Below are positions 52,914-62,458 of a stretch of DNA of 64,000 bases, in pieces. This stretch comes from an uncultured Hyphomonadaceae bacterium (GTDB lineage: Bacteria > Pseudomonadota > Alphaproteobacteria > Caulobacterales > Hyphomonadaceae): positions 124,001 to 188,000 of the forward strand of contig CALKFG010000007.1 in assembly GCA_938084575.1 (NCBI GenBank), read 5' to 3'. Position 1 is the stretch's first letter; the number at the start of each line of letters is the position of its first letter. Under the pieces are notes generated by a model. That model was not told the DNA's origin and made no database searches. It saw only the letters and a program-made list of their open reading frames with translations. A program made the translations under genes and the position numbers.

Positions 52914-53080
52914 GACAAACTCCAAAGAATTTTTGTGTCCTACTTAGCCCTGTCTCCGGGGTCAAGAAGATCACGGATCTGGCGCCCTGCGACCGAGTGA
53001 CCCTCCCGACCAAATTCAGGGTTGGACAAAGCCAATTGGTTCCATGATGATCGCATCAGACGCCGGGGGGACAAGACAAC

Positions 53081-54595
53081 ATGGCCGATAACGCACTCAG
53101 CCTGCAGGCAGACCTCAACCCGGCGCCGGAAACCGGCCGTGCCTTTGGCCTCAAGGGATTTGCCTGGGGCATCTTCGAATGGGCCCGTAATCCCTATTAC
53201 AATGTCATCGTCATCTATGTCTTCGCCCCTTACTTTGCTGAGGCCGTTGTTGGCGGCGGGGCCGACGGCCAGGCCGTCGTGGCAGACACCATCAAGATTG
53301 CCGGCCTCATCATGGCCCTTCTCGCGCCGATTCTCGGCCTTCTGGTGGATAAGGGTGGCGGCAAAAAAGGGCCGATCTTTGTGGTTCTTGCCGGCCTGGC
53401 CATTTGCGCGATCCTGCTCGGCGGGGTCCATCCTGGCGCGCCCGCCGCGGTGCCGATGGGCATGACGCTCCTGATTGTGGGCTATTGCTGTTACACCGTC
53501 TCGGAACTGCTGCACAATTCCATCCTTCCTGCGGCCGGCGAAGCCCGCGCGCTTCCCATGATCTCAGGCCTCGGCCTGGCCATGGGCAATACGGCCGGTG
53601 TTCTGATGCTGGTCGCCCTTTTGCTGACCGGCCTGTTCACCTCGTGGGCCGATCCGATTCCCGGCGGCATTGCGGCCCTGTCGGGACCCGTGGTCGGGAT
53701 CTGGCTGATTGTCTTTATTATTCCCTTCTTTGTGCTGATGCCCGACCGGAGGGGCAGCCTGGGAAGCTGGAGCGCGGCAACCGTCCAGACCTTCACACCG
53801 CCCAATTTCAAAATCCGGGGCGAGATCCCGGTCGTGTCATTCCTCGCCTCTCTGGTCATCAACCCGGCCGTGTTCATCTATCAGAAATTCGTTGAATTTC
53901 CGAACGTGATGCGCTTCCTGCTGGCCCGCATGATTTATGCCGATGGCCTTGCTGTGCTGCTCACGCTTGGCGGCGTCTATGTTGCCGGCGTCCTGGGCTG
54001 GACCGCCTATGAAGTCATCATTTATGGTATTACCGGATCTTTGATTGGGGCTCTGGGGGGCTTTGTCGGCGGCGCTCTGGATGGCCGGCTGGGCCCGAAA
54101 AAGGCCCTGATGGTGGAATTGTCAGCCATCATCCTCATCCTGTTTATCCAGCTGTCGGTCACCCGGGACGCCCTGTTTTTCGGGCTGGTCCCCGCCGGGC
54201 AGGACATCTGGTCAGGGTTCGGCACCGGCCTGTTCACCAGCCTGGCAGACGTGTTCTATTACTTGATGATCGTGCCCGCAGCGATCGCCATTGTCGCCTG
54301 CATCACCTCAAGCCGGTACATGCTGGTGCATATTTCACCCCCGGATCGAATTGGCGAGTTTTTCGGCTTCTACGCCATGGCCGGCTCCGTGACCGTGTGG
54401 ATGGGGCCGCTGATTGTCGAGCAGATGACGCGGGCCTTTGACGATCAGCGCCTTGGGTTTTCCGGCATCGCCTTTCTGTTTGCCGGGGGACTGGCCATCC
54501 TGGCAACGGTGAAATCGGACGAGATTGACGATCCTGAGAAGGCCGGGACCCGGACACGGGCAGACGGGCCAATTCCGGAATCGCAAACCAAGTAA
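53081..54595 (+). CDS. UMF1-type major facilitator (Atg22-like)
   Basis: A 504-residue, roughly 12-helix transporter of the UMF1/vacuole-effluxer group. The N-terminal signature FAWGIFEWARNPYYNVIVIYVFAPYF matches the 'W-x-x-F-D-W-A-x-x-P' motif of this family. Yeast Atg22 exports amino acids from vacuoles; bacterial substrates are unknown. The gene is alone, with its ATG 53081 lacking a strong ribosome site, and is followed 60 bases later by ispG. Confidence 0.88.
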   Translation: MADNALSLQADLNPAPETGRAFGLKGFAWGIFEWARNPYYNVIVIYVFAPYFAEAVVGGGADGQAVVADTIKIAGLIMALLAPILGLLVDKGGGKKGPIFVVLAGLAICAILLGGVHPGAPAAVPMGMTLLIVGYCCYTVSELLHNSILPAAGEARALPMISGLGLAMGNTAGVLMLVALLLTGLFTSWADPIPGGIAALSGPVVGIWLIVFIIPFFVLMPDRRGSLGSWSAATVQTFTPPNFKIRGEIPVVSFLASLVINPAVFIYQKFVEFPNVMRFLLARMIYADGLAVLLTLGGVYVAGVLGWTAYEVIIYGITGSLIGALGGFVGGALDGRLGPKKALMVELSAIILILFIQLSVTRDALFFGLVPAGQDIWSGFGTGLFTSLADVFYYLMIVPAAIAIVACITSSRYMLVHISPPDRIGEFFGFYAMAGSVTVWMGPLIVEQMTRAFDDQRLGFSGIAFLFAGGLAILATVKSDEIDDPEKAGTRTRADGPIPESQTK

Positions 54596-54655
54596 AGGGT
54601 TTACCCCGCCGGAGATCGGCATCAGATTGCCTCTGTGAGGAGAAGGAAGCAGCTT

Positions 54656-55798
54656 GTGACACACAATCCGATCCGCCCCTGGCGCAATATTGAGCGCCGG
54701 AAATCCCGACAGATCATGGTCGGGTCCGTTGCCGTTGGCGGCGATGCCCCGATCAGCGTGCAGACCATGACCAACACGCCGACACCCGATGTCGCTGCGA
54801 CCGTTGCCCAGATCCAGCGCGCGGCCGAGGCCGGCGCCGATATCGTCCGGGTTTCCTGTCCCGATCAGGCCTCAACGCAGGCAATGAAGGCGATCGTTCA
54901 GCAATCGCCGGTGCCGCTGGTCGCGGACATCCACTTCCATTACCGACGTGGCATTGAAGCGGCAGATGCAGGCGCTGCCTGCCTGCGGATCAATCCCGGG
55001 AATATCGGCGCCCCCGAACGGGTGCGGGAAGTGGTGCATGCCGCCCGCGCCAATCACTGCTCCATCCGGATCGGCGTGAATGGCGGGTCGCTGGAAAAAC
55101 ACCTGCTGGAAAAATATGGTGAACCCTGCCCCGATGCAATGGTCGAGAGCGCGCTGGAGCATACCCGTATCCTCGATGATCTCGGTTTTCATGATTATAA
55201 GATCAGCGTGAAGGCCTCCGATATGTTCCTGGGTGTGGCCGCTTATCAGCAGCTGGCTGAGGCCACCGACGCCCCCCTGCATCTCGGCATAACGGAAGCG
55301 GGCGGCCAACGAATTGGTACCGTGAAGTCCTCGATCGGCATGGGCAGCCTGCTCTGGGCCGGAATTGGCGACACGATACGGGTCTCCCTGTCCGACGAGC
55401 CGGAAGAAGAAGTCCGGGTCGGATTCGATATGCTGAAATCGCTGGGTCTGCGCACCCGCGGGGTCAATATCGTGTCCTGCCCCTCCTGCTCGCGGCAGGG
55501 GTTCGATGTCATCTCGACGGTGAAGACGCTTGAAGAACGCCTGGCGCATATCTCTGAACCGATCACCCTGTCCATCATCGGGTGCGTGGTGAATGGCCCG
55601 GGCGAGGCTGCGATGACCGATCTCGGTTTCACCGGTGGCGGCCGTGAGAGTGGCATGATGTATGTCAGCGGCAAACCGGACCACAAGCTGTCAAATGCCG
55701 ATATGGTCGAGCAAATTGTGAAACAGGTGGAAGCCAAGGCGGCCCGCCTCCGGACCCAGAGCGAGACCGACGATGCGGCGCTTGCACCCGCTGAGTAA
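54656..55798 (+). CDS. ispG: 4-hydroxy-3-methylbut-2-enyl-diphosphate synthase
   Basis: IspG (GcpE) catalyses the seventh step of the MEP isoprenoid pathway using a [4Fe-4S] cluster. The TIM-barrel domain ([23 protein letters not shown]) is followed by the cluster domain with CPSCSR (about 263-268) and [10 protein letters not shown]. The 380-residue length is typical. I prefer GTG 54656 (AAGGAAG upstream); another GTG at 54635 is in frame. Together with idi it supplies isoprenoids for carotenoid and bacteriochlorophyll tails. Confidence 0.95.
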   Translation: MTHNPIRPWRNIERRKSRQIMVGSVAVGGDAPISVQTMTNTPTPDVAATVAQIQRAAEAGADIVRVSCPDQASTQAMKAIVQQSPVPLVADIHFHYRRGIEAADAGAACLRINPGNIGAPERVREVVHAARANHCSIRIGVNGGSLEKHLLEKYGEPCPDAMVESALEHTRILDDLGFHDYKISVKASDMFLGVAAYQQLAEATDAPLHLGITEAGGQRIGTVKSSIGMGSLLWAGIGDTIRVSLSDEPEEEVRVGFDMLKSLGLRTRGVNIVSCPSCSRQGFDVISTVKTLEERLAHISEPITLSIIGCVVNGPGEAAMTDLGFTGGGRESGMMYVSGKPDHKLSNADMVEQIVKQVEAKAARLRTQSETDDAALAPAE

Positions 55799-55893
55799 GC
55801 ACCGGCCGGTCCAACCGGTCCTTATTGCCGGCGGCACCGCGGCGCAGGAACGGGCGATCCGGTTCCGCACAGCCTGTGCAGGGGCCGACTGAC

Positions 55894-57156
55894 ATGTCGA
55901 CGGCGTTGCGCCGTTTGCTGTCCGGACTTCGTGGACTGTGTCTGGCCGGCGCCGTGGCCGGGTGTACCCCGCTGGGACTCAACTATGCCAGCCTCGAGAT
56001 CGACAACAAGCCCGCCGTCACGCCAGAACTCGGGACCGATTTTAACCCGCAGGATGCCCGGGATCAGCTTGCCCGGGCCCTGTATGGTCCCTGGCCAGAG
56101 GCGCTCAGCATCGCCTCGACACCGCCGCGCCTGATTGATCCGGACTTCATGTCCGGGCGCGGCACGCTTGAGGAAATCCAGGTCACGATTGGAACCGGTG
56201 CCGGACAGCGCACCTTCCCGGTGGTCCTGGCCCTTCCGAACCGGGGGAAGGAGGACGGTGTCGCGCTGATTCTGAGCCAGACCTTTGTCGACAATTGCGC
56301 CGTCTTTCCCGAAAGCCCGGTCACAGGCCCCGACGGCGCGCCCTGCCAAGGCTCAAGCCTGACGGGCCTTGTCGGATTTGCCGCGACCCGGATCTTTGGC
56401 CGCTACATTGCGGAGGCCCCGCTGGAGCGTTATCTCGACGCCGGGCTGGCCTATGCCAGCTTCTCCGGTGCGGGCTTCATCCCGGACCGCAATGGTCCCG
56501 CACAGGCCACAATGGCCGCGCTTGAGGCGGGACCGCCGCCGACCAGCGCCTTGATGGGCTGGGCCTTTGCCTATCATGCCGTTGCCCAGGAACTGAGCCT
56601 TGATCCACGGATCGACGCCCGGGCGGTGGCGGCGATGGGACACTCCCGATATGGCAAATCCGCCCTGATTGCGGCGGCATGGTCAGACCAGGTTGATGCG
56701 GCCATTGCCCATCAATCGGGATTTGCCGGGGCCGCTTCGGTTCAGTCTGAAACCGGCGAAACCCTGCGCCGCATGGCCCGGTCCTACCCCCACTGGGTCC
56801 GCCCTGGCCTGCTGGCCGACCTCGAGGCCGGCCGCATGCCACAGGTCGATCAGCATATGCTCATGGCCGCCGCGGCGCCCAAGCCCCTGTTTCTGGGCAA
56901 CGCCAGACGGGATGTCTGGTCAGATCCGAATTCAACCTATCGGATGGCCCGGGCCGCAGGGGAGGTGTACGCGCAGTCCGGCCTGAACGGGCTCATCGGG
57001 CGGGGGCTGCTGGATTTCCATCCCGAGGCGGAGATCAGTTACTGGCTGCGAGGGGGCGGGCACAGCGTGGTGTCCCGCGATATCGACGCCTTTATCGACT
57101 TCATGCGGGCCCACTTTGAATCAGATCAGGCTTCACGGGCCGGCAAATTCCGTTAG
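55894..57156 (+). CDS. Lipoprotein alpha/beta hydrolase, CE15-like
   Basis: A 420-residue exported hydrolase with a lipobox (AVAGC). The nucleophile motif GHSRYGKSAL resembles the GCSRxGK signature of CE15 glucuronoyl esterases, and a late GGGHSV supplies a histidine. CE15 enzymes cut ester links between lignin and hemicellulose; here the motif has His for Cys, so the substrate may differ. It follows ispG by 95 bases. ATG 55894 is chosen at the start of the signal peptide; the ribosome site is weak. Confidence 0.8.
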   Translation: MSTALRRLLSGLRGLCLAGAVAGCTPLGLNYASLEIDNKPAVTPELGTDFNPQDARDQLARALYGPWPEALSIASTPPRLIDPDFMSGRGTLEEIQVTIGTGAGQRTFPVVLALPNRGKEDGVALILSQTFVDNCAVFPESPVTGPDGAPCQGSSLTGLVGFAATRIFGRYIAEAPLERYLDAGLAYASFSGAGFIPDRNGPAQATMAALEAGPPPTSALMGWAFAYHAVAQELSLDPRIDARAVAAMGHSRYGKSALIAAAWSDQVDAAIAHQSGFAGAASVQSETGETLRRMARSYPHWVRPGLLADLEAGRMPQVDQHMLMAAAAPKPLFLGNARRDVWSDPNSTYRMARAAGEVYAQSGLNGLIGRGLLDFHPEAEISYWLRGGGHSVVSRDIDAFIDFMRAHFESDQASRAGKFR

Positions 57157-57190
57157 CCTCTGTGGCAAAAGCATTTTGGAGGAAAAAAAC

Positions 57191-57616
57191 ATGACACACC
57201 AACCCTTTCTGACGCCTGTCCTGATCCTGATCTGCTGGACTCTGATTATGTGGATGTGGATGTATCTGACCCGTATTCCAGCCATGCAGGCCGCCGAGAT
57301 CCATCCGGATGAGGCCCGCCATCCCCATACCTATGGCGACCGGCTGCCCTCGAATGTCCGGGCGGTGGCAGACAATTACAATCACCTGCATGAGCAGCCC
57401 ACCGTGTTCTATGCCCTGATGCTGTTTGCAGCGTCCACCGGAGGGGCCAGTGCGCTCCTGCTCAACCTTGCTTATGTCTATGTCGGCCTGCGGGTGGTCC
57501 ACTCCCTGGTTCAGGTTCTGGTCCGTCAGGTGATGCCGCGATTCCTGATTTTTGCGGTCAGCTCACTGGTCCTCATCAGCATGGCAGCCAGTCAGGCGGT
57601 TCGGGTCTTCCTGTAG
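57191..57616 (+). CDS. MAPEG-family membrane protein
   Basis: A 141-residue four-helix membrane protein of the MAPEG superfamily (microsomal glutathione transferases, leukotriene synthases). The NYNHLHEQPTVFYALML segment with conserved Asn, His and Glu, and a second helix pair with LRVVHSL, are characteristic. Bacterial members may detoxify lipids with glutathione. GGAGGAAAAAAAC precedes ATG 57191. Confidence 0.88.
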   Translation: MTHQPFLTPVLILICWTLIMWMWMYLTRIPAMQAAEIHPDEARHPHTYGDRLPSNVRAVADNYNHLHEQPTVFYALMLFAASTGGASALLLNLAYVYVGLRVVHSLVQVLVRQVMPRFLIFAVSSLVLISMAASQAVRVFL

Positions 57617-57642
57617 CCGGCAATTAGGGCTACAGCCCGACC

Positions 57643-58719
57643 ATGTCGAACATACCGCAAACCCGGCTCGAGCAAGTCGTTGACCGCTTTGAAGAGGTCG
57701 AGGCCCGTATGGGCGCGACAACCGACAGCGACGAAATCGTCGCACTGTCGCGTGAGCATGCTGAACTGAGGCCAATCGCCGAAGGGGCCAGAGCCCTGCT
57801 GGTCATGCGTGCCGGGATTGCGGAGGCCGAAGCCCTGTTGACCGCGGGCGATCCCGACATGGCCGAACTGGCGCAGGACGAGCTCCAGGTTCTGCGCAGC
57901 CAGCTGCCGGCGGCCGAGAAGGCCATGCAGCTCCTGCTGATCCCGCGCGACACCGATGACAAGGCCAGTATCGTGCTGGAAGTCCGGGCCGGGACAGGGG
58001 GGGACGAAGCGGCTCTGTTCGCTGGCGACCTGTTTCGGATGTACACCCGCTATGCCCAGTTACAGGGCTGGAAAGTTGATCTGGTGAGTGCCTCAGAGGG
58101 CGATGTTGGCGGCTATAAGGAGATCATTGCCAATGTCGAAGGCGACGGTGCCTTTGGGCGCCTGAAATGGGAAAGCGGCGTCCACCGCGTGCAGCGGGTC
58201 CCCGCCACCGAAACCCAGGGACGGATCCACACATCGGCCGCCTCGGTCGCGGTCCTGCCGGCGCCGGAAGACGTTGAAATTGACATCCGGCCAGAGGATA
58301 TACGGATCGATACGATGCGCGCCTCCGGCTCCGGCGGCCAGCATGTCAACACCACAGATTCTGCCGTGCGCATCACCCACCTGCCGACCGGTCTGGTGGC
58401 GACCAGCTCTGAAAAGTCGCAGCACGTCAATCGCGACAAGGCGATGCAGCAGCTCAAAATTCGCCTGTACGAGCAGGAAAAGGCCGCCCGCGATTCTGAA
58501 CGCGCTGATGCCCGGGCCGAGCAGATCGGATCCGGGGACCGCAGCCAGAAAGTCCGGACCTATAATTATCCGGAAAACCGGCTCACCGACCATCGGATTG
58601 GTCTGACCCTGTATGCCCTCGACAAGATCATTACCGGCGACCGGCTGGACGAGGTGGTCACGGCCCTGATGGCGGAGGATCAGGCGCGCCGTCTGGCTGC
58701 AATGGAACGGGACGCTTGA
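57643..58719 (+). CDS. prfA: Peptide chain release factor 1
   Basis: RF1 releases the finished protein at UAA and UAG stops. The 358-residue protein has the GGQ motif at 231-233 ([13 protein letters not shown]), whose Gln is methylated by PrmC, encoded next door. The codon-recognition region follows the usual RF1 layout. The stop codon TGA overlaps the prmC TTG start. Confidence 0.97.
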   Translation: MSNIPQTRLEQVVDRFEEVEARMGATTDSDEIVALSREHAELRPIAEGARALLVMRAGIAEAEALLTAGDPDMAELAQDELQVLRSQLPAAEKAMQLLLIPRDTDDKASIVLEVRAGTGGDEAALFAGDLFRMYTRYAQLQGWKVDLVSASEGDVGGYKEIIANVEGDGAFGRLKWESGVHRVQRVPATETQGRIHTSAASVAVLPAPEDVEIDIRPEDIRIDTMRASGSGGQHVNTTDSAVRITHLPTGLVATSSEKSQHVNRDKAMQQLKIRLYEQEKAARDSERADARAEQIGSGDRSQKVRTYNYPENRLTDHRIGLTLYALDKIITGDRLDEVVTALMAEDQARRLAAMERDA

Positions 58720-59576
58720 GCGCTGCGCAAGAGACCTATGCGACCCTATTACAGCAGGCCGCGAGGCGCCTGAAGGCGGCCGGCCTGGACCGCCCTGCCA
58801 GCGACGCCCGGCGCCTGCTGCGCACCGCGACGGGCCTGTCTGGCCTGGACCTGATCCGGATCGAACCGACTCCGGTCGACCCGCACCATGCAGTGCAGTT
58901 TGAGACCCTCATGGCCCGCCGCCTGCACCATGAGCCGCTGGCCCACATTACCGGCCGGACCGACTTTTATGGCCTCAACCTGTGCTGTGATGGCCGCGCC
59001 CTCATTCCCCGGAGCGACAGCGAGTGCGTGATTGATCTGGCCCTGTCGGTTTTACCCGCGCAGGGCGCGCCGCGGATCCTCGATCTCGGAACCGGATCGG
59101 GCTGCCTGCTGCTGGCCCTGCTCGATCAGCGCCCCGACGCCACCGGAACCGGCATTGATCTCAGCCCGCAGGCAATTTCGCTCGCCCGCGACAATGCCCG
59201 CAGAACCGGGCTGTCTGAACGGGCCAGCTTCCAGCCGCGGGGCTGGGCAGCCCTCGACGACTGGTCGGACGCGGACCTGATCCTCAGCAATCCGCCCTAT
59301 ATCGTGCGCAGCCTGCTCCCGGCGCTCGCCCCGGAGGTCCGGATATACGACCCCACTCTGGCCCTCGATGGCGGCCCGGATGGCCTGGTGGCCTATCGCG
59401 ACATTATCGCGCTTGCGCGCCGCCGGATGTCGCCCACGGCCCGCCTGGTGTTCGAAATCGGCTATGATCAGGACAGGGCGGTTTCAGCCCTGCTTGAGGC
59501 CGCGGGTTTTGACATCATCGGCCGGCGGCAGGACCTTGGCGGACACGATCGCGCCATCGCCGCCCGGCGGTCCTGA
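58716..59576 (+). CDS. prmC: Release-factor glutamine N5-methyltransferase
   Basis: PrmC methylates the GGQ glutamine of RF1 and RF2. The 286-residue protein has an N-terminal helical domain, SAM motif [15 protein letters not shown] and the catalytic NPPY at 192-195. The start is TTG 58716, overlapping the prfA stop as TTGA, the same arrangement as bchI/bchD. The prfA-prmC pairing is widespread. Confidence 0.95.
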   Translation: MSAAQETYATLLQQAARRLKAAGLDRPASDARRLLRTATGLSGLDLIRIEPTPVDPHHAVQFETLMARRLHHEPLAHITGRTDFYGLNLCCDGRALIPRSDSECVIDLALSVLPAQGAPRILDLGTGSGCLLLALLDQRPDATGTGIDLSPQAISLARDNARRTGLSERASFQPRGWAALDDWSDADLILSNPPYIVRSLLPALAPEVRIYDPTLALDGGPDGLVAYRDIIALARRRMSPTARLVFEIGYDQDRAVSALLEAAGFDIIGRRQDLGGHDRAIAARRS

Positions 59577-59744
59577 GATAAAACACTTGGCGAATCCGGT
59601 TCGGCGAGCTAGGTAAGCAGCAAAGGCGTCGATTTGGGGTTTCGTGTCGCGCCTTCAGCTTGCGCAACCGCATAGATATACTGGACAGCAACCGCGCAGA
59701 ATCCGTCCGGCTCGACCGGGCTTAAACAATTGAAAGATCAGCTG

Positions 59745-60410
59745 ATGGCCATGCAGCGTAAGCGTCGCCGCCGCCCAGGCGGGAACACTAACACTCAAAA
59801 CAACAATCCGAACCGGCACTATGAAAGCAATGGCCCGGATGTTCGGATCCGCGGCTCTGCGCAGCAGATTCTGGAAAAATACCTTCAATACGCCCGCGAC
59901 GCGCACACGTCCGGTGATCGGATCAAGGCCGAGGGTCTGTTCCAGCACGCCGAGCATTATGCCCGCATCGTCGCGTCCTTTGAGAAGCAGAAAGAAGAAG
60001 AACGCAGGGATCGCGAGGAAAGAGACGCCAGACGGGCCGAGGAACAGGCGCTCCGCCAGCCCCCGGAGGAGGACGAGATGTCGCGCGAGTCCGCGCCTGC
60101 CGAGGACGCCACCCCGGAGGAGGCTCAGGCCCCTGACGAGGCGCCAAGGCGGCGCGGCCGGCGGCCCCGCGCTGCGGCGCCCGAAGTGGATCAGGGCGAC
60201 ATGTCCCGCCGGGACCCGGACGGAACGTCAGAAGAGACCGCAGACGACGCCCGGGCCGACACCGTCTCCTCAGACGAGAAACCGCGCCGGAGACGCCGGA
60301 CCTACACGCCCAGAGAGGCTGCGGCCGCAGAGGATGACGGCGTGCTGAAAACCCTGTCGCGCGGCGCTGACGAGGCGGACGGCCTGGGCCAAACCGAGGA
60401 CGCCTCCTAA
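59745..60410 (+). CDS. DUF4167-domain protein
   Basis: A basic, low-complexity protein of about 221 residues. Its N terminus (KRRRRPGGNTNTQNNN) and the helix ILEKYLQYARDAHTSGDRIKAEGLFQHAEHYARIV define the DUF4167 family, widespread in alphaproteobacteria downstream of prmC. The long charged tail (Glu/Arg/Asp-rich) looks unstructured. Function is unknown, perhaps RNA- or ribosome-related. The start is ATG 59745 or a TTG at 59730; neither has a strong ribosome site. The stop overlaps that of the convergent dehydrogenase gene. Confidence 0.85.
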   Translation: MAMQRKRRRRPGGNTNTQNNNPNRHYESNGPDVRIRGSAQQILEKYLQYARDAHTSGDRIKAEGLFQHAEHYARIVASFEKQKEEERRDREERDARRAEEQALRQPPEEDEMSRESAPAEDATPEEAQAPDEAPRRRGRRPRAAAPEVDQGDMSRRDPDGTSEETADDARADTVSSDEKPRRRRRTYTPREAAAAEDDGVLKTLSRGADEADGLGQTEDAS

Positions 60411-61573
60411 ATCATCGCATCATCGGTTTCGAGACCGAACAAAAGGCGGCCGGTCAGTTCCCAGGTCGCCGGCGCCGTGACGATGTGCTGGGTGATGGCA
60501 TGCGCGTCCCGGAACCGTCTTTGCAGGCTGTTGGAGCGGTAGAGCGCCACACCGCCGCCCATGTCATACATCGACCGACAAATATCTGCCGCGGTCCGGA
60601 CCATATGGGTACAGGCCATGCGCAGCGCAGCACGCCGCGCGGTCGGGATCTCCCCCGTGTGTGTGGCCATGTCCCAGGTCATCTCGACCTCATCAAGCAG
60701 ATACCCCCGTGCGGCCCTGAAATCCGCCGTCTGCCGGGCATATTCAACCTGAACAATGTTGCGCTGGGCCAGAGTGCGGGACGATCCCTGCGGCTTCTTC
60801 GCCGCCGCCAGCTCGGCAAAATCATTCAGGGCCCCGGACGCGTTGCCGAGGGCCACGGCCGAGACTCCCAAAGCCAGAAGACCAAAGGGGGGGAATGAAA
60901 ATAAAGGCCCGTCCTGCACCGGCGCATCACTGACAAGAGAGACGCTGCGGCGGCGCGGCACGCGGATGGCCTCGACCTCGAAATCCCCGGACCCGGTTCC
61001 TTCAAGGCCCATAACACTCCAGGTGTCGAGCAGCTTGGCCTCTGCCGCGGGGAATATCATCATGCGGGCATCCGGTCTGCCGGACGGCAGCGTCTTCATG
61101 GCGCCCTGCTCAAAAATCAGCGCACCGCCACACAACCAGGAACAATTGGCCGAACCCGATCCCCATTGCCAGCGACCTGAGACAATATAGTCGTCTCCAT
61201 CCAGCTCCGCCCGCCCCATCGGCGCAAAAACGCCGCCAGTGATGGCGGTGGCATCGCCATAGATCTCGGCAGCGGTTTCCGGCGACAGATACGCCGCATT
61301 CATGGCCGTCGTGCCGGCAATCATGGCACACCAGGCCGCGCTGGCATTTGCCTCTGCAAGGACTTCAAGAAGCTCGACAATCTGTCTGGGCGTACATTCA
61401 AATCCGCCATATGCCGCCGGCGTGACCATGCGGAACACACCGGCCTGAGCCATTTTCTGCGCCAGGTCGAAGGGAAGGCGTCGAGCCGCTTCCATCTCCT
61501 CACACCTTGTTTGCAGTTCCGGGACCAGGCTATGAGCCGCCTGGATCAGCGGATGAGAGTCTTGGCGCGCCAT
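60407..61573 (-). CDS. Acyl-CoA-dehydrogenase-fold flavoprotein (HsaA-like monooxygenase)
   Basis: A 388-residue flavoprotein of the acyl-CoA dehydrogenase fold. An N-terminal helical domain, a beta domain with a long WQWGSGSANCSW stretch, and a C-terminal helix bundle with MYDMGGGVALYRSNSLQRRFRD are seen. The closing block resembles the flavin-dependent monooxygenase group (HsaA, DszC-like) more than true dehydrogenases, whose catalytic Glu I do not see. Substrate unknown, perhaps a steroid-like or aromatic compound. It converges with the DUF4167 gene with overlapping stops. Confidence 0.82.
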   Translation of the reverse strand: MARQDSHPLIQAAHSLVPELQTRCEEMEAARRLPFDLAQKMAQAGVFRMVTPAAYGGFECTPRQIVELLEVLAEANASAAWCAMIAGTTAMNAAYLSPETAAEIYGDATAITGGVFAPMGRAELDGDDYIVSGRWQWGSGSANCSWLCGGALIFEQGAMKTLPSGRPDARMMIFPAAEAKLLDTWSVMGLEGTGSGDFEVEAIRVPRRRSVSLVSDAPVQDGPLFSFPPFGLLALGVSAVALGNASGALNDFAELAAAKKPQGSSRTLAQRNIVQVEYARQTADFRAARGYLLDEVEMTWDMATHTGEIPTARRAALRMACTHMVRTAADICRSMYDMGGGVALYRSNSLQRRFRDAHAITQHIVTAPATWELTGRLLFGLETDDAMI

Positions 61574-61682
61574 GCTGCGTCCTCCTGCGTGCAGTCTGGG
61601 GCGCCCGTGCCCTTCTGTCCAGCAGCCCCTTCATTTGTCCCCATAACGTCGTATGTCAGCCAGACACATTCAGGAGGTGCTC

Positions 61683-62030
61683 ATGACCTATACCCTTATT
61701 CACCACACGGGCTGCGGAACATCACGCAAGGGGCTGGCCCTGCTGGAAGCCCGCGGCATCGCCGTCGAGGTCCGCAAATATATGACGGCCAGCGGCCGTC
61801 TGAGCGTTGAGGATCTTCAGGACATCGCCCTTAAAATGGGATCTGTGTCGCCGCGGGCCTTTCTGAGGGAGAAAGATGCACAACAGGCCGGACTTTCTGC
61901 CGACTTGAGTGATGCCGACCTGTTTCAGGCCATGGCCGATAATCCGAAACTGATCCAGCGCCCGATTGGCCTGCAGGGCGGACGGGCCGTCCTCGGGCGC
62001 CCGATGGAAAAGCTTCTGGATATTCTTTAG
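61683..62030 (+). CDS. ArsC/Spx-family arsenate reductase-like protein
   Basis: A 115-residue thioredoxin-fold protein with the catalytic CGTSR motif (Cys11) and the late LIQRPIGLQGGRAVLGRP arginine region of glutaredoxin-linked ArsC. It may reduce arsenate, or belong to the YfgD/Spx-like branch of unclear function; no ars operon is nearby. CAGGAGGTGCTC precedes ATG 61683. Confidence 0.85.
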   Translation: MTYTLIHHTGCGTSRKGLALLEARGIAVEVRKYMTASGRLSVEDLQDIALKMGSVSPRAFLREKDAQQAGLSADLSDADLFQAMADNPKLIQRPIGLQGGRAVLGRPMEKLLDIL

Positions 62031-62148
62031 CCCAGTTTGCCAGAGAAACGCATTCCGACGCCCGGATAGATGAAATTTCATGGTTTTCGGAGACCCGTTT
62101 GAAACCCTGATCAGTCATGACAGGGGTTCAGGATGAACGGGGTTTGAG

Positions 62149-62412
62149 ATGTTTGTGTTCCAGGTGTTAGCAACCGTGCTTTTGATCTTTTCAGCCGCCT
62201 GCTTTTTCGGGCCGCAGCTGGTCATTTACGGGCCCCGCGCCTTTTTTGCGTTGTCCAGGCGCCGTGAAGCCCGCTTCGTTGCCGGCTTTCTTGTCACCGT
62301 GATGGGCTTCATCGCCCTGGCGCCAACCGCCTCTGATGCCCTGGTTTCGGGGGGTGAAACCCTCCTTGCCATGGCCCTGGAAACAGCAACATTGTCTTTT
62401 GGATTGATTTAG
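62149..62412 (+). CDS. Small membrane protein of unknown function
   Basis: An 87-residue protein with two or three hydrophobic helices (about 1-27, 45-64 and a weaker one near 70-87) and a basic patch SRRREAR between them. I do not recognise a family. It stands 46 bases before mch on the same strand. Its ribosome site is weak, so the gene is likely but not certain. An imperfect hairpin at about 62121-62148 precedes it. Confidence 0.55.
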   Translation: MFVFQVLATVLLIFSAACFFGPQLVIYGPRAFFALSRRREARFVAGFLVTVMGFIALAPTASDALVSGGETLLAMALETATLSFGLI

Positions 62413-62458
62413 CGCCTTTCCCTCTTGACCGCACCCGCGATGATCGGTCATTGGCGCC

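Noticed and set aside
59577-59744. Possible tRNA or small RNA in the prmC-DUF4167 gap
   Set aside because: No cloverleaf arms or TPsiC-like GGTTCRA block could be assembled; the same negative result holds for the other gaps.
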